A DNA stretch of 64,000 bases from Rhodococcus sp. WMMA185. Lineage in GTDB: Bacteria; Actinomycetota; Actinomycetes; Mycobacteriales; Mycobacteriaceae. The first letter of the stretch is position 1. The number at the start of each line of letters is the position of its first letter. The position numbers and the translations under genes were made by a program. The notes beneath the pieces are model-generated. The model was not told the DNA's origin. It was given only the letters and a program-made list of their open reading frames with translations, and did not search any database. Shown here piece by piece: positions 39,484 to 48,288 of this stretch. Location of the stretch: positions 3,613,012 to 3,677,011 of the forward strand of contig NZ_CP017014.1 in NCBI RefSeq assembly GCF_001767395.1, given 5' to 3'.

Positions 39484-40366
39484 TCCGGCTCGCAACATCC
39501 CTGAACGCCCGCAGCACCGTCGCCACCGCAGGCACCTGGTCGGCGTCAGGTCTGTGGGTTAGTTCATAGATGCGGGCGGCACGCACTCCTGCGAGCGGCA
39601 CTCTGATCACGTCCGAACTGGTGATTGCGTAACGCGGAAGCAGAGCGATGCCGTGCCTGCCCGCAACCAGTTGCTCGATAACGTGAAAATCGTTGATCCG
39701 CATGGTCACTCTCGGCTGCACACCAGTCGCTGCGGCGACCGAGAGCAGGACGTCGTCGACGGGAAAACCGCCCCACACGCTGATCCAACTCTCATCGGCC
39801 AGCTGTTGCGCGCGCACAGAGATCTGCCCGGCCAAGGGGTGGTCCGGCGGGAGGATCAGATCGATCGGTTCACGCATCAGCGGCTCAGCGCTCACCCGCG
39901 GAGAGGACGTGCTCGGGGCACGCTCGTCACGGTGGGTCAGGACCACGTCGTAGTCTGCAAGCAGTTCGGGCACCGCGGATGCCGGCAAATCCTCGTCGCG
40001 TGCCTGAACGTCGACGCCACTGCCCGCGAGCAGGTCCAAGAGCGCCGGAAGCAGAAGTGCGGCGCCGGACGGGAACAGAGCGACCCTCACCCTCCCCCGC
40101 GGAGACCCACGATAGGCATCCATTTCCGCCGACGCACGGTCGAGAGCCGCCATGACGTCGTCGGCGCGGACCACGAGAGCCTGCCCAGCGTCGGTGAGGC
40201 GTAGGCGGCGCCCCTCGGGTTCGAGCAGTGCCACGCCGGCTTCCCGCGCCAGGATCTTGAGCTGCTGCGACACCGCCGACGGCGTCATCGACAAGGCCTG
40301 TGCGGTGGCGGCCACGGTCCCGCGGTCCGCCAACTCGCGCAACACACGCAAGCGATTGGCATCCAT
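39473..40366 (-). CDS. LysR family transcriptional regulator
   Basis: A 297-residue LysR protein: the N-terminal HTH is TVAATAQALSMTPSAVSQQL, followed by a periplasmic-binding-like effector domain. It is divergent from an EamA transporter gene, and a palindrome covers its own start codon, so it should control the transporter and itself. The C-terminus (VASRIEN) is encoded in the 18-bp repeat array. The inducer is unknown. Confidence 0.93.
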   Translation of the reverse strand: MDANRLRVLRELADRGTVAATAQALSMTPSAVSQQLKILAREAGVALLEPEGRRLRLTDAGQALVVRADDVMAALDRASAEMDAYRGSPRGRVRVALFPSGAALLLPALLDLLAGSGVDVQARDEDLPASAVPELLADYDVVLTHRDERAPSTSSPRVSAEPLMREPIDLILPPDHPLAGQISVRAQQLADESWISVWGGFPVDDVLLSVAAATGVQPRVTMRINDFHVIEQLVAGRHGIALLPRYAITSSDVIRVPLAGVRAARIYELTHRPDADQVPAVATVLRAFRDVASRIEN

Positions 40367-40383
40367 GTAGTAAAACTACATGG
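40363..40383. promoter_or_regulatory. LysR operator CCATGTAGT-AAA-ACTACATGG
   Basis: A perfect 9-bp inverted repeat with a 3-nt centre, overlapping the LysR start codon (40364-40366) and 57 bp before the EamA gene. It fits the T-N11-A LysR box. Confidence 0.75.
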
Positions 40384-40439
40384 ACAGTGCACTTTCTTTC
40401 GCTTGACCTGATGGTTTGGTGTCCTCCAGGATTGTCGCC

Positions 40440-41357
40440 ATGACCTCCCGCGACCGCCTGCTCGCGCTCACCGTGGTTGTCCTGTGGGGACTCAACTTTC
40501 TGGCTATTCGGGCGGGTCTCGACCATTTCCCCCCGTTCTTCTTCGCGGCGCTGCGGTTCTCGGTCATCGCGATCCCGGTGCTGTTGTTCGTTCCCCGCCC
40601 GCAGGTTCCGGTGAAATGGCTGCTTCTCTACGGGTTCGGGTTCGGGTTCGGCCAGTTCGCCTTCCTCTTCTGGGCGATGGACGCGGGAATGCCGACCGGG
40701 CTGGCGTCGCTGGTGCTGCAGTCGTCGGCGCCGTTCACCGTTGTCCTCGGCGCGATCCTGCTGCGCGAACGACTGCGGGCGACACAGGTGTGCGGGCTGC
40801 TTGTGGCGATGTCGGGCATGGTCCTCATCGGCTGGGACCGCGCCCACAACGCAGCGCTGCTCCCAGTGGTGTTGACGTTGCTCGCCGGCTTGTCGTGGGC
40901 GCTGGGCAACCTCGGGAACCGCAAGGCCGCCTCCGATCAACCGATGCGCTTGATGCTGTGGATGTGCGTCGTCCCACCGTTGCCGATGCTGGCGGTGTCG
41001 TTCGCGGTCGAGGGTCCCTCAGCCGGCTGGGACGCGCTGGCGTCGTCGCTGGACGGCAACGGCCCGTCGGCTCTTCTCGGGCTCTCCTATCTCGTGATCT
41101 TCGGCACCCTTGCGGGCTCCGGGCTCTGGACTGCGCTGCTCAGCCGGTACCCGGCGGGCATGGTGGCACCCTTCTCGCTGCTGGTCCCCGTCGTCGGAAT
41201 CAGCGCGTCCTGGCTTGTGCTGCACGAAGAGCCCAGCGTGCTGTCGCTGATCGGAGGGGTGATCGTCATCGCTGGGGCCGCCGCCACACAGAGGGTCCGC
41301 GCAGTGCGGCCCACCAAACCGACGAACTCGCCCTCCCCTACGCGAGTCGGAGCCTGA
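40440..41357 (+). CDS. EamA (DMT superfamily) transporter
   Basis: A 305-residue membrane protein with ten helices in two EamA repeats (LTVVVLWGLNFLAIRAGLD... and LLAGLSWALGNLGNRKAA...). Members export amino acids or metabolites; substrate unknown. The start at ATG 40440 gives the usual length. The GatD/MurT operon follows 25 bp later on the same strand, so some read-through is possible. Likely controlled by the divergent LysR. Confidence 0.92.
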   Translation: MTSRDRLLALTVVVLWGLNFLAIRAGLDHFPPFFFAALRFSVIAIPVLLFVPRPQVPVKWLLLYGFGFGFGQFAFLFWAMDAGMPTGLASLVLQSSAPFTVVLGAILLRERLRATQVCGLLVAMSGMVLIGWDRAHNAALLPVVLTLLAGLSWALGNLGNRKAASDQPMRLMLWMCVVPPLPMLAVSFAVEGPSAGWDALASSLDGNGPSALLGLSYLVIFGTLAGSGLWTALLSRYPAGMVAPFSLLVPVVGISASWLVLHEEPSVLSLIGGVIVIAGAAATQRVRAVRPTKPTNSPSPTRVGA

Positions 41358-41382
41358 CCGGGCCCTGTGCAAAACTCGCGGT

Positions 41383-42636
41383 GTGAGCACTCGAACTTCG
41401 ATCACGCCGCGCGGCAAGCTCGCCCTGCGCGCAGCGGCAGCCGCCTCCTGGGCGTCACAGAAGGCCGGACGCGGCAAGGGGTCGATGATCGGCGGACTGA
41501 TCGCCTTGAAGATCGACCCGACCCTGTTGGAGCAGCTCGGTCGAGGCCGCCGAAACGCGGTGATCACCGGCACCAACGGCAAATCCACCACCACCCGGAT
41601 GACCGCGGCGGCCCTCTCGACACTCGGTGAGGTCGCGACGCAGGCCGACGGCGCCAACATGGACGCGGGCATCGTCGCGGCGCTGAGCACTCGTGTGCAC
41701 GCACCCCTCGCCGCAATCGAGGTCGACGAGCTCCACGTCCCACACGTCTGCGACGCCGTGAATCCCGAGGCGTTGGTGTTGCTCAACCTCAGCCGGGACC
41801 AACTCGACCGGGTCGGCGAGATCAACATGATCGAGCGGAAGCTCCGCGCGTGTGTTGCCGCCCATCCCGACGCAGTTGTGATCGCCAACTGTGACGACGT
41901 GCTCGTGACTTCGGTGGCCTACGATGCCGCCAACGTCGTATGGGTCGCAGCGGGTGGCGGCTGGGCCGCCGATGCTGCCAGCTGCCCTCGCACCGGTGAA
42001 CCGATCGTGTGGGAGGGCTCGCACTGGCGCAGTACGGGATCCGACTTCGCCCGCCCGACCCCCGACTGGTGGATCGACGAGGAGAACCTGTACGGCCCGA
42101 ACGGGCTGAAGATCCCCATGTCACTGTCGCTTCCAGGGCGCGCGAACCGAGGCAACGCCGCTCAGGCTGTCGCGGCCGCCGTCGCGATGGGAGCGAAGGC
42201 CGAGGACGCCGTCGCGGCCGCGGCAACCGTCCAAGAAGTTGCGGGTCGCTACAGCACGGTGGAGGTCGGACCGCACTCCGTGCACATGCTGCTTGCCAAG
42301 AATCCGGCCGGCTGGCAGGAAGCACTGTCGATGATCGACCACACCGTCGACGGGTTGGTGATCGCGGTCAACGGCCAGGTTCCGGACGGCGAAGACCTGT
42401 CGTGGCTGTGGGACGTCAAGTTCGAGCACTTCGAAGGCGTGAAGGTAGTTGTCACCGGTGAACGGGGCACCGACCTCGCTGTGCGGCTGACCTACGCCGG
42501 CGTCGAGCACACTCTCGACCCGAACCCGCTGCGGGCCATCGCATCATGCCCGCCGGGGCGCGTCGAGGTGCTTGCCAACTACACCGCCTTCCGCGACCTG
42601 AACACCGCCATCGCGAAGGAGACGCGCAATGTCTGA
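41383..42636 (+). CDS. murT: Lipid II isoglutaminyl synthase, MurT subunit
   Basis: A 417-residue Mur-ligase-like protein that, with GatD, amidates D-glutamate of lipid II. The ATP site TGTNGKSTT is at 62-70, and the C-terminus carries the MurT_C region (WLWDVKFEHFEG, VVVTGERGTDLAVRL). The Cys4 zinc ribbon seen in staphylococcal and pneumococcal MurT is absent: only one Cys remains in AASCPRTGEPI. The start is GTG 41383. gatD overlaps by 8 bp. Order matches Rv3712-Rv3713. Confidence 0.93.
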   Translation: MSTRTSITPRGKLALRAAAAASWASQKAGRGKGSMIGGLIALKIDPTLLEQLGRGRRNAVITGTNGKSTTTRMTAAALSTLGEVATQADGANMDAGIVAALSTRVHAPLAAIEVDELHVPHVCDAVNPEALVLLNLSRDQLDRVGEINMIERKLRACVAAHPDAVVIANCDDVLVTSVAYDAANVVWVAAGGGWAADAASCPRTGEPIVWEGSHWRSTGSDFARPTPDWWIDEENLYGPNGLKIPMSLSLPGRANRGNAAQAVAAAVAMGAKAEDAVAAAATVQEVAGRYSTVEVGPHSVHMLLAKNPAGWQEALSMIDHTVDGLVIAVNGQVPDGEDLSWLWDVKFEHFEGVKVVVTGERGTDLAVRLTYAGVEHTLDPNPLRAIASCPPGRVEVLANYTAFRDLNTAIAKETRNV

Positions 42637-43339
42637 CTCGACCGTGCGGATCGGACTGGTACTTCCCGACGTGATGGGCACCTACGGCGACGGCGGCAAC
42701 GCCCTCATCCTCAGGCAGCGTCTCCGCATGCGTGGATACGACGCGGAGATCGTCGAGATCACGCTCAGCGATCCGGTCCCGGAGACTCTCGACGCCTACA
42801 CCCTCGGCGGTGCTGAGGACTCCGCGCAGCGACTCGCGACCCGACACCTGGGCCGCTACCCCGGACTGCAAAGAGCCGCGCAACGGGGCACACCCGTACT
42901 CGCGATCTGCGCCGCCATCCAGGTACTCGGCAACTGGTACGAGACCTCGACCGGAGAACGCGTCGACGGGGTTTCGATGCTCGACGTCACGACGGCACCC
43001 CAGGCCACCCGGTCCATCGGCGAGGTCATCTCTACGCCGCAGATCGACGGGTTGACGGAACCGCTGACGGGATTCGAGAACCATCGCGGTGGAACCACCC
43101 TCGGCGGCGACGCTCGGGGTCTCGCCCGGGTCACACACGGTGTGGGGAACGGCGTCGGCGACGGACTCGAAGGTGTCGTCCAGGGTTCGGTGATCGGAAC
43201 CTACATGCACGGACCCGCGCTCGCCCGGAACCCCGAACTCGCCGACTTGATCCTGAAGCAGGCCCTCGGTGTCGACGAACTCGCTCCCCTCGACCTTCCC
43301 GAGGTCGCGCAACTACGCCGGGAGCGGCTACGGGTCTAA
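42629..43339 (+). CDS. gatD: Lipid II isoglutaminyl synthase, GatD glutaminase subunit
   Basis: A 236-residue class I glutamine amidotransferase that feeds ammonia to MurT. The nucleophile is Cys94 in LAICAAIQVLG and the catalytic His194 is in GTYMHGPALARNPELAD. ATG 42629 lies within the end of murT. A hairpin terminates the operon. Confidence 0.94.
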   Translation: MSDSTVRIGLVLPDVMGTYGDGGNALILRQRLRMRGYDAEIVEITLSDPVPETLDAYTLGGAEDSAQRLATRHLGRYPGLQRAAQRGTPVLAICAAIQVLGNWYETSTGERVDGVSMLDVTTAPQATRSIGEVISTPQIDGLTEPLTGFENHRGGTTLGGDARGLARVTHGVGNGVGDGLEGVVQGSVIGTYMHGPALARNPELADLILKQALGVDELAPLDLPEVAQLRRERLRV

Positions 43340-43358
43340 ACAGCCCCAAACAGGGGTT

Positions 43359-43388
43359 CGGCCGGGAATGCTTCCGCATTCTCGGCCG
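43359..43388 (+). terminator. Terminator after gatD
   Basis: CGGCCGGGAATGC (43359-43371) pairs with GCATTCTCGGCCG (43376-43388) with one G-U pair and a TTCC loop, 20 nt after the stop. Confidence 0.85.
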
Positions 43389-43503
43389 GATCTCTGCTTC
43401 TCGAGTTTTCTCTGCTCACAGGTACATTCCTCGATCCGCATTGCCCAGCATACGCCCGCGCGATCCACGTCACAAGGGTCCGACCAGTTTTTCTGACGTG
43501 GGT

Positions 43504-44505
43504 TCAGCGCCCGTCGCGGTACAGGGCCGCGAGCCCGGCAGCGGCGCGCGCCATTCGATTGCGCAGCTCAGGTGGATCGAGGACCTCGATGTCGGCGCCG
43601 AGGCGCAACAGGTGCCGGGCGGTGTCGTCGGGACTGCGCTCGAAGCGCAGGCGGAGCCGGGCCCAACCGTGCTCGTCGCGCTCGACGTCGGCAGGGAGGG
43701 GCAGCTCGGGCGACCCTTCGTCCAGGAGCGCGAGGAGCGGCTCGGCGGCTGGGGCGACGCGCACGGTCACGAAGTACTCGGGGAGCGAGGCGAGGAAGGT
43801 CCGTCGATGCTCCGCCCACGCCGCAGCCAGGTCGAAGCCGGATGGCCGCTCGAAGGGGATCTCGCGCAGCTCGACCTCCTCGACGCGCGAAAGTCGAAAC
43901 AGACGGTACGGCTTCTCGGCTCCGCGCCACACCTGCCCGAGGAGGTACCAGGTAGAGCCCTTGAGGATCAGGCCGAGCGGCCGGACGACGACTTCGGTGC
44001 CGCGGTACGTCAGCCGGACCTCGCGCGATTCCCACACCGCCTTCGCGATATCGGCGAGTGCCGGTGCCTCGTCCGGCGGCACGAACCAGTGGGTCGGCTC
44101 CACGAGCAGCCGATCGCGCACGACGCGGGCGGCCGTCTCCGTCGTTCGCTCCATCGCGGGCAAGAGCGTGCGGTCGGCGGCGGCAGCGTCGAATCCGAGC
44201 TGGTCGGCAATCGTCGGGACGATCGCGAACAGAACCCCCCGCGCTTCGTCGGCGTCGAGCCGTGGGAGCCCGGCGATGCGGTAGGCCGGATCGATCCGGA
44301 TCCCACCGCCCCGCCCGACCTCGGTGTAGATCGGCACGCCGGCGGCGCTCAGCGCCTCCACGTCGCGGTAGACGGTGCGCACCGATACCTCGAGCGCGGC
44401 TGCCAACTCGGTGGCGGATGTGCCACCCCGCAGCTGGAGCCGCACCAGAAGATCGAGAAGTCGGCTCGCGCGCACCCCGGAAACTTTAGGCGAAAACTCT
44501 GACAC
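43504..44505 (-). CDS. HTH-WYL family transcriptional regulator (YafY/DeoR type)
   Basis: A 333-residue regulator. The DeoR-like HTH is SATELAAALEVSVRTVYRDV, followed by GGIRIDPAYRI and a WYL domain (STWYLLGQVWRG..YRLFRLSRV) and C-terminal WCX region. It is divergent from a RidA gene, with a palindrome over its own start codon. The ligand is unknown. Confidence 0.93.
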   Translation of the reverse strand: MSEFSPKVSGVRASRLLDLLVRLQLRGGTSATELAAALEVSVRTVYRDVEALSAAGVPIYTEVGRGGGIRIDPAYRIAGLPRLDADEARGVLFAIVPTIADQLGFDAAAADRTLLPAMERTTETAARVVRDRLLVEPTHWFVPPDEAPALADIAKAVWESREVRLTYRGTEVVVRPLGLILKGSTWYLLGQVWRGAEKPYRLFRLSRVEEVELREIPFERPSGFDLAAAWAEHRRTFLASLPEYFVTVRVAPAAEPLLALLDEGSPELPLPADVERDEHGWARLRLRFERSPDDTARHLLRLGADIEVLDPPELRNRMARAAAGLAALYRDGR

Positions 44506-44515
44506 GAACTGTCAG
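44499..44515. promoter_or_regulatory. WYL-regulator operator CTGACA-N5-TGTCAG
   Basis: A perfect 6-bp inverted repeat that includes the start codon of the WYL regulator and lies 63 bp before the RidA ATG. Confidence 0.65.
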
Positions 44516-44577
44516 GTTTAGTTCCGCATGATGTGTTCGCGCACTGAGCACACCACTACTCACGAGAGGCGGCCCTC

Positions 44578-44976
44578 ATGCCCCACACCATCGTCAACCC
44601 CTCCGCGTTGCACGACCCGATCCCGTTCGGCTACAGCCACACCGCCGCGATCCCTGCCGGCACGGAATTGGTATTCGTGTCGGGTCAGTACGGATCTGGC
44701 ACCGACGGCGCGGTCATCTCTACCGACTTCGCCGCGCAGGTGGAGCGGGCATTCGAGAACCTGGGGGTCGCCCTCGCCGCCCACGGGCTCGACCTCAGCC
44801 ACGTCGTCCAACTCCGGACGTACGTGGTGGATCCCGACTTCGAGAAGCTCTCGGTCATCGGTCAGGCCGTGCAGCGCTGCGGCGACATCCCTCCCACCCA
44901 AACCGTGATCGGGGTCGCCGGTCTGGCCATGCCCGACATCCGCTTCGAAGTCGAGGCTTTGGCCGCCCGCCCCTGA
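44578..44976 (+). CDS. RidA/YjgF family protein
   Basis: A 132-residue RidA-like protein (LVFVSGQYGSGTDGAVIST...VERAFENLGVALAAHGLDLSHVV...PPTQTVIGVAGLAMPDIRFEVEA). The catalytic Arg of archetypal RidA is replaced in PPTQTVIGV, so deaminase activity is uncertain. It is the second RidA in the window and pairs with the divergent WYL regulator, while the first pairs with HxlR. Confidence 0.9.
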   Translation: MPHTIVNPSALHDPIPFGYSHTAAIPAGTELVFVSGQYGSGTDGAVISTDFAAQVERAFENLGVALAAHGLDLSHVVQLRTYVVDPDFEKLSVIGQAVQRCGDIPPTQTVIGVAGLAMPDIRFEVEALAARP

Positions 44977-45044
44977 CGGTTCGAGAACGCTGCCACCGCC
45001 CGCCGACGAACCCGGAAACCACAAGGCCGATCTGATCGACGGTG

Positions 45045-46127
45045 TCACTCGTTGCCGAAGAAGTCTCGATGCGCGGCGGCGGTCAGCTCCTCGTAGTCCA
45101 TGCCGTACGTCTGCGCGGCATACCAGAAGGCCTCAATTGCGGCCTGGAGTGGACTAACATCGGGGGCCATACTGCGTCCATAGGTATGCAACGCCTGGTA
45201 CTGCTGGACAAGTTCTATGCTCGCGGGAAGCCCCGAGACGATGGTGCGGGTGATCCGTGGGTCCTCATCCAGGCGAATACGGGCGTCGAAACTGTAGATG
45301 AAGTCATTGTCGGCCGGTCTGCCCGCGTCCATGTCATCGAGAACCGCTGCCAGCCAGTCGATGTGGGCGATCCCGGCCCGCTCCCACGCCCGGTGGACGC
45401 ACCACCGGGCGAAAGCGAGTTGCCGCTCAGGCGCGGCAGCCTCTATGCGGTCGATGAGATCGCGATCGAGGCCCGCGACGTACCGGCTGCAAAAAACCGC
45501 TTCCAAGGCCGGAGTCAGTGGCTTGCCGCCGAACTCTCCGAGCTTCTCGCGGACGGCGATAGCTTCAGAGCTCTGCGGCGGCACTGTCACCACGGCGCCG
45601 GAGCCGTCGCGAATGTATACGCGGTCCTTGTTCAGACTCGATTCGTTGACCTGGGTCCGTGGGGACCAGGCGGTGTCGGACTTGTGGAGCGTAGCGACGG
45701 TGAGGTCGGCGCCGGTGCTGTCCGGCCACAGTTCGAGCAGGTAGTGCTCGACCGGATGGTCGACCTCCTGCCCGTAGTGGCGGTCGCGGCCGCGGGCATG
45801 CGCGCGCACCCGGTAGCGCCCTCCCGGAACCGGGGACAGGTCGGCGACGTTGCCATCAGTGGCGGATACGACGATCTCCGATGCCGCGGCCAGGGTGGTC
45901 TCCTCGGCCACCTCCCAGGCCACCGGATCAGATTCTGCCGGAGCGTGGTCGAGCAGCGAGACGGTGATGCGGGCGGGACCGTAGGCGATGCCGGTATACA
46001 ACGAGACAAAGCCGGATCCGGATTCGAGAAGGGTTCCGTGTGACACGGTTTCGAGGTACTCGGCGTCACGTTCGCCCACGACGAACTGGTGGTGGTCGAC
46101 GGAGACGATGCCTTCGGAGCGCATCAC
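45045..46127 (-). CDS. Uncharacterised two-domain protein
   Basis: A 360-residue soluble protein I do not recognise. The first ~150 residues look beta-rich (GFVSLYTGIAYGPARITVSL, PGGRYRVRAHARGRD, VEHYLLELWP); the rest is helical and acidic, with WCVHRAWERAGIAHIDWLAAVL. No signal peptide or membrane segment. It starts 46 bp downstream of the MFS gene's stop on the same strand, so it may be co-transcribed with the TetR-MFS pair. The N-terminal pattern resembles actinobacterial proteins sometimes found beside toxins; that is only an impression. Confidence 0.7.
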   Translation of the reverse strand: MMRSEGIVSVDHHQFVVGERDAEYLETVSHGTLLESGSGFVSLYTGIAYGPARITVSLLDHAPAESDPVAWEVAEETTLAAASEIVVSATDGNVADLSPVPGGRYRVRAHARGRDRHYGQEVDHPVEHYLLELWPDSTGADLTVATLHKSDTAWSPRTQVNESSLNKDRVYIRDGSGAVVTVPPQSSEAIAVREKLGEFGGKPLTPALEAVFCSRYVAGLDRDLIDRIEAAAPERQLAFARWCVHRAWERAGIAHIDWLAAVLDDMDAGRPADNDFIYSFDARIRLDEDPRITRTIVSGLPASIELVQQYQALHTYGRSMAPDVSPLQAAIEAFWYAAQTYGMDYEELTAAAHRDFFGNE

Positions 46128-46173
46128 AAGGAACCCTTCTCGAATGTGGTTGCCAGGGGATTAAACAAGCGGT

Positions 46174-47655
46174 CTACGCCACAACGGGCTCCGCCGGACT
46201 CTTCTGCGCCCGGCCGTGTCCCGGTAGCGCCAAGGCGGCCGCAAAGACCAGGGCCGCCAGAACGGCGCAGATTCCGTAGGCGAGCGAGAAGCCGACCGGT
46301 GAGACAACCACGCCCACCATGCTCGCCGCGAGGACTGTCGCGACCACCGCACTGCACATGGTGGTTCCGACCGTCCTCAGCAGTACGTTGACACCGTTGG
46401 CAGCGGCCATCTGCGTGAGCGGCACGGCACGGATGATCAGCATCGGCAGCGTGCTGTACACGAACGCGGTGCCCACCGCCGCGATTGCAAGTGCGGCGAT
46501 CACCGTCCACAGCGGCTTGTTCGGAACCGCGTGGAGCGCATAGCCGACCAGGAGAAAGACCGCGCCCGCCAGGACCGTCACCTTGGGGCCGTAGCGTTCG
46601 GACATTCGGGCGCCCACCTGGGCAAAAACGATCATCGCCAGACTGGTCGGTAACTGGGCCAGCGCCGCCTCGAGGATCGTCAGGCCGTAGCCGGCCTCTC
46701 CGGGCGGCGCCTGCAGTAGTTGCGTGGTGATCAAGGCGTTTCCGTAGAACGCGAACCCTACGAGGAGGGCGGTCACGTTCGGCAGCAGCACGGATCTGCG
46801 GGCCGACACACGCAGGTCGACGAGCGGATTCCGATTCTGCATCTGCTGAAATCCCCAGAGTACGAACAGGAACACAGAGGAAGCGAACATGCCCAGCACG
46901 GCGGGGCTGCCCCAACCCCACGAGCTGCCCTGTGTGATCGGGACGAGCAGGCAGACGAGGGCCGCGGTCAGCCCCACCGCGCCGACGCCGTCGAAACGTC
47001 CCCCGGAGCGAAGTTCCGATTCGCGAATGAACAACGCAGCCGCCGTGGTAACCGCCAGGCCGATCGCTGCGATGATCCAGAACAGCACGTGCCAGTTGGA
47101 ATACCTGGCAATCGCGGCTGCGACGGGGATCCCGAGAGCTGTTCCGATCCCGAGAGTCGAACTCATCATCGCGATAGCTCTGTTGATCTTCTCGGGCGGC
47201 AATTCGTCGCGGAGAATCGAGATCCCGACCGGGATGACGGCGGCGCCGGCTCCCTGGAGTCCGCGCGCGAAGATCAGCAACGCGATGTTCGACGTCGACG
47301 CACAGATCACCGCACCGAGCGTCATGATCACCAGGGCGACAAGCAGCATCCGCTTCTTGCCGAACATGTCGGCGAGACGGCCGAAAATCGGGGTGACCAC
47401 CGCGCCGACGAGAAGAGTGGTGGTGATGAGCCAGGACACGGACGTCGGACTCGCCCCAGTGAATGCCGGCATGCTGGGCAGCAGGGGCACCATCACCGTC
47501 TGCAGGACGGCCTGAAACACGCCCGCGAAGGCGAGGATCGGAAAGAGGAGAGCCGGCCCGGACGAGCCCCGATCGGTGAACCGCTCCCGGAGCGCGGTAG
47601 TAGAGCCCGTCGTCAAACGCCCTCCCCCACCCACAGCTGGTAAATGGTCGTTCAC
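46174..47655 (-). CDS. MFS drug exporter, DHA2 type (14 helices)
   Basis: A 493-residue proton antiporter of the QacA/EmrB type. GRLADMFGKKRMLL is the loop 2-3 motif and ARGLQGAGAAVIPVGISILRD motif C-like; about 14 helices are predicted. The GTG at 47655 lies within a near-perfect 18-bp inverted repeat and has no ribosome site, so the start may be a few codons further in. A TetR gene is 48 bp upstream on the same strand and is the likely repressor. Substrate unknown. Confidence 0.92.
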   Translation of the reverse strand: MNDHLPAVGGGGRLTTGSTTALRERFTDRGSSGPALLFPILAFAGVFQAVLQTVMVPLLPSMPAFTGASPTSVSWLITTTLLVGAVVTPIFGRLADMFGKKRMLLVALVIMTLGAVICASTSNIALLIFARGLQGAGAAVIPVGISILRDELPPEKINRAIAMMSSTLGIGTALGIPVAAAIARYSNWHVLFWIIAAIGLAVTTAAALFIRESELRSGGRFDGVGAVGLTAALVCLLVPITQGSSWGWGSPAVLGMFASSVFLFVLWGFQQMQNRNPLVDLRVSARRSVLLPNVTALLVGFAFYGNALITTQLLQAPPGEAGYGLTILEAALAQLPTSLAMIVFAQVGARMSERYGPKVTVLAGAVFLLVGYALHAVPNKPLWTVIAALAIAAVGTAFVYSTLPMLIIRAVPLTQMAAANGVNVLLRTVGTTMCSAVVATVLAASMVGVVVSPVGFSLAYGICAVLAALVFAAALALPGHGRAQKSPAEPVVA

Positions 47656-47680
47656 CAGGGTAGGTGAACAACCATTTACC
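47639..47680. promoter_or_regulatory. TetR operator over the MFS start
   Basis: GGTAAATGGTCGTTCACC (47639-47656) and GGTGAACAACCATTTACC (47663-47680) are inverted repeats with 17 of 18 matches and a 6-nt spacer. The site covers the annotated GTG start of the MFS gene and sits between it and the TetR gene. Confidence 0.8.
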
Positions 47681-47703
47681 TTGCAACCCGAGCGATTTCC
47701 CCG

Positions 47704-48288
47704 TCAGCCGTCGAGCAGCTCCTGAACCAGTGGCGCATAGTGCGCCACCACCTCGTCCGGGGTTCCCGTGGCGTGCTCCTGCATCATTCTGCGACGCATT
47801 ATCGCGAGGCCGGTCAGCATCGACAGCGCCAGTTCGGCCCGCAGCCGAGCGTCCGGGCCGGTCAGTCGCTCTGCGAGTGCGTCGACCATCTGTGACGAAT
47901 AGTTGGCGCGCAGCTTGCGGCTGCTCTCCTCACTGGGGCCACTCATGAACAGGATGCTCACCGACAGCGGCTTGTACGGTTCCAGCGGGCGCGCGAACAG
48001 CGACACCATCCGCGCACCGAGCCCGTCCAGCGGCCCGCTGAACACCAACTCCGCTGCGGCACGGAAGTCGACGAGTGCATCGAACAACTGTTCCTTCGAC
48101 CCGAAATACTTGATGATCAGCGGCGCGCTGACCCCCGCATCCTCGGCGATTTCCTTGAGCGTGATCTCGCTGTACGGACGTGTGGCGAACGCCCGTCCCG
48201 CTGCCTCGACGATCATCGACCGCGACTGCTCGGCCGTACGCTTCGACGGAGCCGTTCCCTGATCCGGCATCCCCGCGTCCGACGTCAC
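47704..48288 (-). CDS. TetR family regulator
   Basis: A 194-residue repressor with [32 protein letters not shown] 48288 overlaps the recR stop (GTGA), so it is translationally coupled to recR; ATG 48270 is an alternative. It is the likely binder of the 18-bp inverted repeat before the MFS gene. Coupling to a housekeeping repair gene should give steady low repressor levels. Confidence 0.92.
   Translation of the reverse strand: MTSDAGMPDQGTAPSKRTAEQSRSMIVEAAGRAFATRPYSEITLKEIAEDAGVSAPLIIKYFGSKEQLFDALVDFRAAAELVFSGPLDGLGARMVSLFARPLEPYKPLSVSILFMSGPSEESSRKLRANYSSQMVDALAERLTGPDARLRAELALSMLTGLAIMRRRMMQEHATGTPDEVVAHYAPLVQELLDG

Noticed and set aside
46124-47686. A 520-codon open frame on the minus strand in another register of the MFS gene
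   Set aside because: Its product is rich in Arg, Gly and Pro with no membrane helices; the frame of 46174-47655 gives a clear 14-helix exporter.
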